From NCBI RefSeq assembly GCF_026627505.1, contig NZ_JAPNLK010000022.1:1-64000 (forward strand): DNA of 64,000 bases. The letters are read 5' to 3'. This document shows positions 29,594 to 37,650 of this stretch, one piece after another. Each line of letters opens with the position of its first letter. Position 1 is the first letter of the stretch. This stretch comes from Streptomyces sp. H27-H5 (GTDB taxonomy: Bacteria > Actinomycetota > Actinomycetes > Streptomycetales > Streptomycetaceae). Both the position numbers and the translations under genes were made by a program. The notes beneath the pieces are model-generated. The model was not told the origin of the DNA. It made no database searches and saw only the letters and a program-made list of their open reading frames with translations.

Positions 29594-29947
29594 GTGCTCA
29601 CCCGACGGCCCGCCGAGGACGCCGAGGTCGCCGACCGCGGCACCGGGGACCCCACCGCACTGCCCGCCGCGGCGGGTCTGGCCCTGCTCGCGGTCGGTGG
29701 CTGGTTGCTGACCACCGCCCGCCCCTGGGCGAAGCCGGGGCACCCCGTCACGCTCGGGCTCGGCTGGACGGCCTCGCTCGCCCTGCTGGTGTGCGGGATG
29801 GTGCTGTTGGCCCGCTGTGTGCGGACCGTGCACGGCGCTCCGTACGAGGACGGGTGCGCGGACGGGCACCCGGACCGGACCTCCGCGGCCCGGAGCGGAG
29901 ACTCCCCCGACGAACCGGCCCGCCCCGCACCACCCCCCGCCGACTGA
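29594..29947 (+). CDS. Small two-helix membrane protein
   Basis: This 117-residue protein has two hydrophobic segments (about residues 23-42 and 52-72) and a hydrophilic Pro/Asp-rich tail. Its GTG start has GGAGG nine to ten bases upstream. I recognise no family. It follows the ABC permease remnant by 46 bp and ends at an exceptionally strong terminator, so it could be an accessory of the lost transporter. Confidence 0.5.
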   Translation: MLTRRPAEDAEVADRGTGDPTALPAAAGLALLAVGGWLLTTARPWAKPGHPVTLGLGWTASLALLVCGMVLLARCVRTVHGAPYEDGCADGHPDRTSAARSGDSPDEPARPAPPPAD

Positions 29948-29953
29948 CCGCGA

Positions 29954-30007
29954 AACGCCGTCCGGTCCGTCCGTCGCACCTGCGCGACGGACGGACCGGA
30001 CGGCGTT
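29954..30007 (+). terminator. Perfect 24-bp hairpin
   Basis: Bases 29954-29977 pair without mismatch with 29984-30007 around a six-base loop. It starts seven bases past the stop of the small membrane gene and ends 42 bp before the PIN-domain gene, which it isolates from upstream transcription. Confidence 0.8.
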
Positions 30008-30049
30008 CGGCCCCGTCTCCGCTGAAGCACGGCGGCAGGCGGAGCAGGA

Positions 30050-30499
30050 GTGGTAAGCAAGCGCCTCAAGATCAAGGCAAAGAGCGAGGGCACGCTCGTC
30101 CTGGACGCCCAAGGACTTTCACTGCACGTCGACGGTGACGAGGGGATGCGTGCGCGTATCGAAGTCGCTCAGCAGAGCGGCCGACGCGTGGCGCTGTCCG
30201 CGCTGACGCCCTTGGAGGTGCGCCGGACAGGGGAAGCCGCCAAGCGACTCCAGTTCCCACTGTCCCGGTTCGACGTGAAACCGGTCAACGACGCGGTGAC
30301 GGACGCCGCAGCGAAGCTGCTGGACGCCTCGGGCCTCGACGGGCACGAATGCCTCGTGGACGCACTCGTGGTGGCCACGGCCGCACTCTGCACCCCCCCG
30401 GTCCTACTCGTCACTTCCGACAAGTCGCACATCCCGGCGCTGTGCAAGGCCGCCGAGGAACTTCCCGGCTCACCGAAGGTGAAGATCGTCAACGTGTGA
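30050..30499 (+). CDS. PIN-domain ribonuclease (VapC-like)
   Basis: This 149-residue protein has acidic residues spaced as in PIN nucleases: an early LVLDAQGLS, then SALTPLEVRR, CLVDALVVATAA and finally LLVTSDKSHIPALC. VapC-type toxins cleave RNA with these residues around a magnesium ion. The first 12 residues are Lys-rich. The GTG at 30050 has GGAG five bases before it. No complete antitoxin gene is present upstream; only a short frame ending SAEARRQAEQEW overlaps the start by 7 bp. Confidence 0.75.
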   Translation: MVSKRLKIKAKSEGTLVLDAQGLSLHVDGDEGMRARIEVAQQSGRRVALSALTPLEVRRTGEAAKRLQFPLSRFDVKPVNDAVTDAAAKLLDASGLDGHECLVDALVVATAALCTPPVLLVTSDKSHIPALCKAAEELPGSPKVKIVNV

Positions 30500-30559
30500 C
30501 GGCCAAATGTCACGAGCCGAGCCGCTCGACCACCCGACGAGCGGCCCGGCCTTGACCGG

Positions 30560-31843
30560 TCAAGCGCGGGGCGCCACCTTCGAGAGGCCGTTGATGACGC
30601 GGTCCATCGCGTCGCCGCCCGTGGGGTCGGTCAGGTTGGCCAGCATCTTGAGCGTGAAGCGCATCAGCACCGGGTGGGTCAGACCGCGCTGTGCGGCGAT
30701 CTTCATGACCTTCGGGTTGCCGATCAGCTTCACGAAGGCGCGGCCCAGCGTGTAATAGCCGCCGTACGTCTCCTTGAGGACCTTCGGGTAGTTGTGCAGG
30801 GCCAGTTCGCGCTGGGCCGGGGTGGCGCGGGCGTGCGCCTGGACGATGACGTCGGCGGCGATCTGGCCGGACTCCATCGCGTAGGCGATGCCCTCGCCGT
30901 TGAACGGGTTGACGAGGCCGCCGGCGTCGCCGACGAGCAGCAGGCCCTTGGTGTAGTGGGGCTGGCGGTTGAAGGCCATCGGCAGGGCCGCGCCGCGGAT
31001 CGGCTGCGTCATGTTGTCGGGGGTGTAGCCCCAGTCCTCCGGCATGGACGCGCACCAGGCCTTGAGGACCTCGCGCCAGTCCAGCTCCTTGAAGGCGGAG
31101 GAGGAGTTGAGGATGCCGAGGCCGACGTTGGACGTGCCGTCGCCCATGCCGAAGATCCAGCCGTAGCCGGGCAGCAGCCGGTCCTGCGCGCCGCGCCGGT
31201 CCCACAGCTCCAGCCAGGACTCCAGGTAGTCGTCGTCGTGACGGGGCGAGGTGAAGTACGTCCGGACGGCGACGCCCATCGGGCGGTCCTCGCGGCGGTG
31301 CAGGCCCATCGCGAGGGAGATCCGCGAGGAGTTGCCGTCGGCCGCGACGACCAGCGGGGCGCTGAAGGTGACCGGGGTCTTCTCCTCGCCCAGCTTCGCC
31401 TGCACGCCGGTGATGTGGCCGGTGCGCGCGTCGCGGACGGGCTCGCCGACGTTGCAGCGCTCGTAGAGGCGGGCGCCCGCCTTCTGGGCCTGGCGGGCCA
31501 GGGTCTCGTCGAAGTCGTCGCGCTTGCGGACGAGCCCGTAGTCCGGATAGGAGGCGAGTTCCGGCCAGTCGAGCTGGAGCCGCTGCCCGCCGCCGATGAT
31601 CCGCAGGCCCTTGTTGCGGAGCCAGCCGGCCTCCTCGGAGACGTCGATGCCCATGGCGACCAGCTGCTTGGTGGCGCGCGGCGTCAGGCCGTCGCCGCAG
31701 ACCTTCTCGCGGGGGAAGGAGGTCTTCTCCAGGAGCAGGACGTCCAATCCGGCCTTGGCGAGGTAGTACGCGGTGGTCGAGCCGGCGGGCCCGGCCCCGA
31801 CGACGATCACGTCCGCGGAGTGTTCGGAGAGGGGCTCGGTCAC
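30560..31843 (-). CDS. Geranylgeranyl-reductase-family FAD enzyme, probable menaquinone side-chain reductase
   Basis: This is a 427-residue flavoprotein with an N-terminal Rossmann motif VVGAGPAGSTTAYYLAKAG, a family block FPREKVCGDGLTPRA, and the second FAD site LLVGDAGGLVNPFNGEGIAYAM. These enzymes saturate double bonds of isoprenoid chains; MenJ of mycobacteria, a relative, reduces one unit of the menaquinone tail. Neighbouring menG and mqn genes make the same role likely here, although archaeal-lipid or chlorophyll reductases share the fold. The start is GTG with GGGAGA seven bases before it. Confidence 0.85.
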   Translation of the reverse strand: MTEPLSEHSADVIVVGAGPAGSTTAYYLAKAGLDVLLLEKTSFPREKVCGDGLTPRATKQLVAMGIDVSEEAGWLRNKGLRIIGGGQRLQLDWPELASYPDYGLVRKRDDFDETLARQAQKAGARLYERCNVGEPVRDARTGHITGVQAKLGEEKTPVTFSAPLVVAADGNSSRISLAMGLHRREDRPMGVAVRTYFTSPRHDDDYLESWLELWDRRGAQDRLLPGYGWIFGMGDGTSNVGLGILNSSSAFKELDWREVLKAWCASMPEDWGYTPDNMTQPIRGAALPMAFNRQPHYTKGLLLVGDAGGLVNPFNGEGIAYAMESGQIAADVIVQAHARATPAQRELALHNYPKVLKETYGGYYTLGRAFVKLIGNPKVMKIAAQRGLTHPVLMRFTLKMLANLTDPTGGDAMDRVINGLSKVAPRA

Positions 31844-31940
31844 TGCGGGGTCTCCCGAAGGCTCGATAAAGGGTGCCCAACGGCACCGGACACGTGCAGT
31901 CTATGCAGCGAGAGAGATCACGATCCGAAGGGTGCCTCCG

Positions 31941-32459
31941 ATGACCACCTCGCCCGCCCGGCCGCTTCCCACCGTGCAGTTGCGCGTGCCCATCGACGAG
32001 GACGCCCGTGCCTGGCACCAGGTCTTCGCCGACACGGAGGTGATGGAGTTCCTCGGTGGCCCCGCGGAGCTGTCCATGTACGAGGAGTTCACCGCCCGCC
32101 AGCGGTTGCACGACGCCCGGCTCGGCTACTGCCTGTGGACCCTGCTGGACGAGGCGGGCGCCGTGATCGGTTTCACCGGTGCGCAGCCGTGGCCCGCGGA
32201 GAAGGAGTGGGGGCCGGTCGGGGAGATCGAGATCGGCTGGCGGCTGGGGCGCTCCGCCTGGGGCCGGGGGTACGCGTACGCGTCCGCGCTGGCGACGCTG
32301 GAGCGGGTACGGGCGGCCGGCGTGACGCGCGTGGTGGCGATGATCGACGCCCGGAACGTGCGTTCGGTGGCGGTCGCGGAGCGGCTCGGGATGGACCTGG
32401 ACGAGGAGTCCACGATGCCGGACGGCAACCCGGCCCGCCGCTACGCGCTGTCGCTGTAG
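31941..32459 (+). CDS. GNAT-family acetyltransferase
   Basis: This 172-residue RimJ/RimL-type N-acetyltransferase has VGEIEIGWRLGRSAWGRGYA, which contains the acetyl-CoA pyrophosphate loop (RSAWGRGYA), followed by VTRVVAMIDARNVRSVAVAERLGM, the last conserved helix and strand. The acceptor is unknown. It is divergent from the FAD reductase gene. The ATG at 31941 was chosen over longer upstream frames that overlap the neighbour's promoter. Confidence 0.88.
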   Translation: MTTSPARPLPTVQLRVPIDEDARAWHQVFADTEVMEFLGGPAELSMYEEFTARQRLHDARLGYCLWTLLDEAGAVIGFTGAQPWPAEKEWGPVGEIEIGWRLGRSAWGRGYAYASALATLERVRAAGVTRVVAMIDARNVRSVAVAERLGMDLDEESTMPDGNPARRYALSL

Positions 32460-32481
32460 ACCGCGGACCCGGATCCGCCGG

Positions 32482-33483
32482 TCAGAAGACCGACAGGCCG
32501 GTCAGCGTCGTGAAGCGGTCGAGGGCCGCCACACCCGCGACCGAGTTCCCCTGGGCGTCGAGCCCGGGGCTCCACACCGCGATCGAGCACCGGCCGGGAA
32601 CGACGGCGACGATCCCGCCGCCCACCCCGCTCTTGCCGGGCAGGCCGACGCGGTAGGCGAACTCGCCTGCCGCGTCGTAGGTGCCGCAGGTCAGCATCAC
32701 CGCGTTGATCTGCTTGGCCTCGCTGCGCGTCAGCAGGCGCGTGCCGTCGGCGCGCAGCCCGTGCCGGGCCAGTACGCGTCCGGCGCGGGCCAGGTCGGCG
32801 CAGGTCATCTCGATGGAGCACTGCCAGAAGTAGTGCTCCAGCAGGGCCGGTACGGGGTTGTCGATGTTGCCGTACGAGGCCATGAAGTGGGCGACGGCCG
32901 CGTTGCGGTCGCCGTGCTCCTGCTCGGAGGCGGCCACCTCGGCGTCGAACCCTATGGCCGGGTTCTCGCTCTCCTCCCGCAGGAACTGCAGGAGTTCGCT
33001 GCTCGCGTCGCCCGTGAGGGTCTGGAGGCGGTCGGTGACGACGAGGGCGCCCGCGTTGATGAACGGGTTGCGGGGGATGCCGTTCTCGTACTCCAGCTGT
33101 ACGAGCGAGTTGAACGGGTTGCCGGAGGGTTCGCGGCCCACTCGTTCCCACAGGCTGTCGCCGCCCTCCGCGAGGGCCAGGGCGAGTGCGAAGACCTTGG
33201 TGATGGACTGGGTGGAGAAGGGGACCTGCCAGTCCCCCACCCCGTACGCGTTGCCTTCGAGGTCGACGACGGCCATCCCGAACTGCGTCGGGTCCACGGA
33301 CGCCAGCGCCGGGATGTACTCGGCCGGGGTGCCGCGGCCGATCACCGGCGCGATGTCGGCCGCGATCCGCTCCAGCAGTCCCTGGTAGTCGAAGCGCACG
33401 GTCTCGGAGGGTTCCGGGCCGAGGAACGCGGGGCCGGAGGGCGCGGCGCCCGGGGGCGCGTCGTCGACGGGCGCGGCGGGCAT
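32482..33483 (-). CDS. glsA: Glutaminase A
   Basis: This 333-residue serine-dependent beta-lactamase-fold glutaminase hydrolyses glutamine to glutamate and ammonia. The Ser-x-x-Lys catalytic pair is Ser93 and Lys96 in PFSTQSITKVF. Other family blocks are PSGNPFNSLVQLE, NPFINAGAL, and the late LPGKSGVGGGIVAVVPG. About 30 Pro/Ala-rich residues precede the fold. It lies 6 bp downstream of menG, so they may be cotranscribed. Confidence 0.93.
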   Translation of the reverse strand: MPAAPVDDAPPGAAPSGPAFLGPEPSETVRFDYQGLLERIAADIAPVIGRGTPAEYIPALASVDPTQFGMAVVDLEGNAYGVGDWQVPFSTQSITKVFALALALAEGGDSLWERVGREPSGNPFNSLVQLEYENGIPRNPFINAGALVVTDRLQTLTGDASSELLQFLREESENPAIGFDAEVAASEQEHGDRNAAVAHFMASYGNIDNPVPALLEHYFWQCSIEMTCADLARAGRVLARHGLRADGTRLLTRSEAKQINAVMLTCGTYDAAGEFAYRVGLPGKSGVGGGIVAVVPGRCSIAVWSPGLDAQGNSVAGVAALDRFTTLTGLSVF

Positions 33484-33489
33484 CGCGTC

Positions 33490-34182
33490 CTACGCCTTGA
33501 CGCCGCGGTGCAGGGCCACGATGCCGCCGCTGAGGTTGCGCCACGCGACCTTGGACCAGCCGGCCTTCTGCAGGAGCGCGGCGAGTTCCGGCTGGTCGGG
33601 CCATGCGCGGATGGACTCGGCGAGGTACACGTACGCGTCGGGGTTGGGCGACATGGCGCGGGCCACCGGCGGGAGGGCGCGCATCAGGTACTCGGTGTAG
33701 ACCGTCCGGAACGGCGCCCAGGTGGGCTGCGAGAACTCGCAGATGACGACCTGGCCGCCGGGCTTCGTGACGCGGTACAGCTCGCGCAGGGCGGTGTCGG
33801 TGTCCTGGACGTTGCGCAGCCCGAAGGAGATCGTCACGGTGTCGAAGGTGTCGTCCTTGAACGGCAGCTTCGTCGCGTCGCCGGCGGTCAGCGGCAGCCA
33901 GGGGTGCCTCTTCTTGCCCTCCTGGAGCATGCCCAGGGAGAAGTCGCAGGGGACGACGTACGCGCCGGTCGCGGCGAAGGGCAGCGAGGAGGTCGCGGTC
34001 CCGGCGGCCAGGTCGAGGATCGTGTGTCCGGGGCGGGCGCCGACCGCCTTGGCGACCTCCTTGCGCCACAGGCGGGCCTGACCGAGCGAGAGCACGTCGT
34101 TGACGAGGTCGTAGTTCGCCGCCAGCCCGTCGAACATGGAGGCGACTTCGTGCGGCTGCTTGTCCAGGGAAGCGCTGGTCAC
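33490..34182 (-). CDS. menG: Demethylmenaquinone methyltransferase
   Basis: This 230-residue UbiE/MenG SAM-dependent methylase carries out the last step of menaquinone synthesis, C-methylation of the naphthoquinone ring. Signature blocks are [19 protein letters not shown], the SAM site [12 protein letters not shown], and [19 protein letters not shown]. Start at GTG 34182 gives the usual length; a longer open frame upstream lacks family sequence. Together with mqnC and mqnA it supports menaquinone, not ubiquinone, as the quinone of this organism. Confidence 0.94.
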   Translation of the reverse strand: MTSASLDKQPHEVASMFDGLAANYDLVNDVLSLGQARLWRKEVAKAVGARPGHTILDLAAGTATSSLPFAATGAYVVPCDFSLGMLQEGKKRHPWLPLTAGDATKLPFKDDTFDTVTISFGLRNVQDTDTALRELYRVTKPGGQVVICEFSQPTWAPFRTVYTEYLMRALPPVARAMSPNPDAYVYLAESIRAWPDQPELAALLQKAGWSKVAWRNLSGGIVALHRGVKA

Positions 34183-34426
34183 TGGCGTGGGCCCCTCGGG
34201 TGCGATGCGGTGCGGTGCGGGTCTGTCCGCCATTCTCGCAGGCGGACCCGGGGCCGGCCGCCGCGGGCACAACTGACCCGAAGGACAGTTACGCGGGACG
34301 GCCGGATCGGCTTTGACTGGTGCGCGTGTGGCCCGAAACGGGTCGGACAAAAGCCACGTTCGTCGGCGAAGCGCATGAAATGCCCGCTCGTGTGCGACGT
34401 GGACCACGCGAACAGAAAGCTCCTGC

Positions 34427-35356
34427 ATGCCGGAAGGCCATCCGACCAGACGTTCCCGCGGTGACGTGCGCGCCCTGCGCCGGGCCGCCGAACGGCGGCG
34501 ACGACTGCACCGTACCCTCATCGGCTCCGCGGCAATCGCCGTCGCCTGCGTGACCGCCTACACCCTGCGCCCGCAGGACGGGACCGCCGCGGTCGCGGAC
34601 GACCGACCGGCCGCGGCCGCCCCCACCCGGGAGGCCGACGCGGGCGGTCCCACGCCCGACGGCGGCTCCGAGCCGGCCCCGGACGGCGGGCGGACGAAGC
34701 CGCCGGCCGCCTCCCCGCCGGCCGCGCCGAAGCCCGGGGCGAAGGCCACGCCGAAGGCCTCGACCCCGGCGAAGCCGACCCCGTCGGTTCCGGCCTCCGG
34801 TCCCGGGGTCTTCGCCGCGTCCACCGCCTCCGGCTCGCCGCAGGGCAAGGGGCGCGCGCTGCGCTGGCGGGTCGAGGTCGAGCAGGGCAGCGGGGTCGAC
34901 CCGGAGGCCGCGGCCCGGTCCGTCGAGGCGATCCTCGGGGACCCGCGCGGCTGGACCCGTGATCCCGCGTACGGGTTCCGCCTCGTCGGCGCCGGCCAAC
35001 CGGTGGACTTCACCGTGAAGATCGCCACCCCCACCACCACCGACCGGCTGTGCGAGGTCGTCACCCCCGAGCTGATCGGCGAGACCAACTGTCGCGCCGG
35101 TCACACGGTCGTGGTGAACCTCAAGCGCTGGCAGGAGGGATCACCGCAGTTCGACGGTCCCGTCGAGGAGTACCGGGCCCTGATCGTCAACCACGAGGTG
35201 GGCCACGAGATCGGTCGCGAGCACGAGACCTGCCCCGGTCCCGGCAAGCAGGCACCGGCGATGATGCAACAGATCAAGGGACTGCTCGGCTGTACGGCGA
35301 ACGCCTGGCCGTTCAACGCCGCCGGAACCTACCTGGCCGGCCCGAACGTCCCTTAG
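34427..35356 (+). CDS. DUF3152 protein with a metzincin-like zinc motif
   Basis: This is a 309-residue, probably surface-exposed protein: an Arg-rich cytoplasmic start, one hydrophobic anchor (about 31-47), an Ala/Pro-rich linker to about residue 130, then the DUF3152 domain. That domain contains [11 protein letters not shown] (256-266), which fits HExxHxxGxxH, the zinc site of metzincin peptidases, with Glu257 as general base. Two conserved Cys pairs could form disulfides. Proteolytic activity is an inference. It is transcribed away from menG. Confidence 0.85.
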   Translation: MPEGHPTRRSRGDVRALRRAAERRRRLHRTLIGSAAIAVACVTAYTLRPQDGTAAVADDRPAAAAPTREADAGGPTPDGGSEPAPDGGRTKPPAASPPAAPKPGAKATPKASTPAKPTPSVPASGPGVFAASTASGSPQGKGRALRWRVEVEQGSGVDPEAAARSVEAILGDPRGWTRDPAYGFRLVGAGQPVDFTVKIATPTTTDRLCEVVTPELIGETNCRAGHTVVVNLKRWQEGSPQFDGPVEEYRALIVNHEVGHEIGREHETCPGPGKQAPAMMQQIKGLLGCTANAWPFNAAGTYLAGPNVP

Positions 35357-35391
35357 GCAGGGGGCCGAGCGCGTCGGCCGGGGGGCAAGGG

Positions 35392-35721
35392 GTGGAAGCC
35401 GTGCGCAGCGTCAGCTTCAGCGTCCCGTCGTGGTTCCCCGCCCACGACCCGCAGGCGCCTGCGCGGGTCCACCTCACCGACCAGGAGTCGGCGGTGTTCC
35501 TGTGGCTGGCCACCGGCGCCTCGAACGCGGAGCTGGCCGCGACGCTGCAACTGTCCGTCAGCACCGTCAAGTTCCACGTGCTGAACATCCGGAACAAGCT
35601 CGGCGGGGTGAGCCGCCTCCAGGTCTGCCTGCTGGCCGCCCTCGCCCGGGAGGGCGGCCGGCCCGACGACGACGTGCCCGGGGACCTCAGCGACGGCGGT
35701 GCAGCAGCCGTCCCCCGATGA
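35392..35721 (+). CDS. Short LuxR-type DNA-binding protein
   Basis: This 109-residue protein is little more than a LuxR/GerE helix-turn-helix: LTDQESAVFLWLATGASNAE, then LQLSVSTVKFHVLNIRNKLG with the recognition helix, and SRLQVCLLA. It has no receiver or autoinducer domain, so it may act with a partner or constitutively. The GTG at 35392 (another at 35401) lies 36 bp after the DUF3152 stop, suggesting an operon. Its last 35 bp overlap the opposing gene at 35687. Confidence 0.8.
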   Translation: MEAVRSVSFSVPSWFPAHDPQAPARVHLTDQESAVFLWLATGASNAELAATLQLSVSTVKFHVLNIRNKLGGVSRLQVCLLAALAREGGRPDDDVPGDLSDGGAAAVPR

Positions 35722-36349
35722 CCGTGGCCACACAACTCGTCGCGCCCAGGGTGAGCAGTTCCCCGGGGTCGGCCGCCGCGAAGACCGCGAACCGGGCCGG
35801 GGCGTCCGGCTCCAGGGCGCCGTGGAAGGCCTGTTCGGCCGCGTCCCACCCGGCGAACGGGTCCAGGGACGCCTCCCGCTCCGCACCCGGCGACCCTTGG
35901 GGCCGCGCCGCCGGCGGCAGGACCGCCAGACCCGACCGCACCACGGCGGTCCGCACCGACGGGATCGTGAACCGGCCGGTGACCGCCACCACCCCGCGTG
36001 CCAGGAGCTTCTGCGTCCCGCGCCGGGCGCTGTTGCCCCACCGGGACTCGGTCATGGTGAGACCGGCCAGGGCCTGCCCGCCGATCGGGTCCGCGCCGAG
36101 TTCGGCGACCTCGTACGGGTCGTCCGGGTAGTACGTGCGCTCCAACAGCTCGTCCGCGCCGCGCACCAGCAGTCCCGGGGTCAACACCCCGGGCCAGCAA
36201 CGGACCCGGGCGTGCGGGCGGGCCGCGCCGAGCTCCTCGTACGGGCCCACGCCGGCGATCCGGTCGCCCTCGACGAGCACCGCGCCGCCGGGGAGCGGGG
36301 TCGAACCCGGCCCGGCGACGAGGAGTTCGGCGGTGTGCAGCGTCAGCAT
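35687..36349 (-). CDS. Imidazolonepropionase-like protein next to mqnC
   Basis: This 220-residue protein resembles only the beginning and end of an amidohydrolase: the N-terminal composite beta-domain (LLVAGPGSTPLPGGAVLVEG, DRIAGVGPYEEL) and a short helical rest, without the HxH metal motif or the full barrel. Streptomycete genomes carry this small protein beside mqnC. It lies 13 bp downstream of mqnC on the same strand, so it could assist the futalosine route. Catalysis is doubtful because the metal ligands are missing. Confidence 0.7.
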   Translation of the reverse strand: MLTLHTAELLVAGPGSTPLPGGAVLVEGDRIAGVGPYEELGAARPHARVRCWPGVLTPGLLVRGADELLERTYYPDDPYEVAELGADPIGGQALAGLTMTESRWGNSARRGTQKLLARGVVAVTGRFTIPSVRTAVVRSGLAVLPPAARPQGSPGAEREASLDPFAGWDAAEQAFHGALEPDAPARFAVFAAADPGELLTLGATSCVATVIGGRLLHRRR

Positions 36350-36362
36350 CGGTTCGGCGGCG

Positions 36363-37562
36363 TCAGTTCGAGGAGATGAGCTTCAGCTCGGGGTGCGCGG
36401 TGCCGCCCTCGATGGCGGTGGAGGAGATGTGCGAGACGACGCGGTCGTCGACCGGGTCGTTCGCCGGGTCGTCGTGCACCACGAGGTGCTCGTACGTCGT
36501 CGCGCGCTGCGCCGGCGTGCGGCCCGCCTTGCGGATCAGCTCGATGATCTCCATGCGGTTCGAGCGGTGCTTGGCACCGGCCGAGGAGACCACGTTCTCC
36601 TCCAGCATGATCGAGCCGAGGTCGTCCGCGCCGTAGTGCAGCGACAGTTGGCCCGCTTCCTTGCCGACCGTCAGCCAGGAGCCCTGGATGTGCGCGATGT
36701 TGTCGAGGAAGAGCCGCGCGATCGCGATCATGCGCAGGTACTCGAAGATCGTCGCCTGGGTCCGGCCCTTGAGGTGGTTGTTCTCGGGCTGGTACGTGTA
36801 CGGGATGAAGGCGCGGAAGCCGCCGGTGCGGTCCTGCGTGTCGCGGATCATCGCGATGTGCTCGATGCGCTCGGCGTTGGTCTCGCCCGTGCCCATCAGC
36901 ATGGTGGAGGTGGACTCGACACCCAGCTTGTGGGCGATCTCCATGATCTCCAGCCAACGCTCGCCGGACTCCTTGAGCGGGGCGATGGCCTTGCGCGGGC
37001 GGGCCGGCAGCAGTTCGGCGCCGGCGCCCGCGAAGGAGTCGAGGCCGGCGGCGTGGATCCGCTGGATGGCCTCCTCCGCCGAGACGCCCGAGATGCGGGC
37101 CATGTGCTCGACCTCGGACGCGCCGAGGGAGTGGATGACCAGCTGCGGGTACGCCTTCTTGATGGCGGAGAAGTGCTCCTCGTAGTACTCGACGCCGTAG
37201 TCCGGGTGGTGACCGCCCTGGAACATGATCTGCGTGCCACCGAGCTCCACGGTCTCCGCGCAGCGGCGCAGGATGTCGTCGAGGCCGCGGGACCAGCCCT
37301 TCTTGGTGTCCTTCGGGGCGGCGTAGAACGCGCAGAACTTGCACGCCGTGACGCACACGTTGGTGTAGTTGATGTTGCGCTCGATGATGTACGTCGCGAT
37401 GTGCTCCGTACCCGCGTAGCGCAGCCGGCGCGCGGCGTCGGCGGCCTGGCCGAGCGCGTGCAGCGGGGCGTGCCGGTAGAGGTCGAGCGCTTCGTCCTGG
37501 GTGATCCGGCCCCCTGCGGCGGCTCGGTCGAGGACAGACTGGAGAGCGGCCTGGTCGGTCAC
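36363..37562 (-). CDS. mqnC: Cyclic dehypoxanthinyl futalosine synthase
   Basis: This 399-residue radical SAM enzyme cyclises dehypoxanthine futalosine in the futalosine pathway to menaquinone. The cluster cysteines are Cys70, Cys74 and Cys77 (CVTACKFC). Family sequence NINYTNVCVT, then QGGHHPDYGVEYYEEHF and GAELLPARPRKAIAP fit MqnC rather than the related MqnE or CofH. The gene runs with the small downstream protein and is separated from the kinase gene by about 90 bp. Confidence 0.94.
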   Translation of the reverse strand: MTDQAALQSVLDRAAAGGRITQDEALDLYRHAPLHALGQAADAARRLRYAGTEHIATYIIERNINYTNVCVTACKFCAFYAAPKDTKKGWSRGLDDILRRCAETVELGGTQIMFQGGHHPDYGVEYYEEHFSAIKKAYPQLVIHSLGASEVEHMARISGVSAEEAIQRIHAAGLDSFAGAGAELLPARPRKAIAPLKESGERWLEIMEIAHKLGVESTSTMLMGTGETNAERIEHIAMIRDTQDRTGGFRAFIPYTYQPENNHLKGRTQATIFEYLRMIAIARLFLDNIAHIQGSWLTVGKEAGQLSLHYGADDLGSIMLEENVVSSAGAKHRSNRMEIIELIRKAGRTPAQRATTYEHLVVHDDPANDPVDDRVVSHISSTAIEGGTAHPELKLISSN

Positions 37563-37650
37563 CGGTGCGTCACCTTTCGGCGGTGTGTCAAGGGTCCGGA
37601 CCGATCCAGCGTACGCCGGCGGTCCTCGGGTCCGTTCAGGGGTGCGCGGG

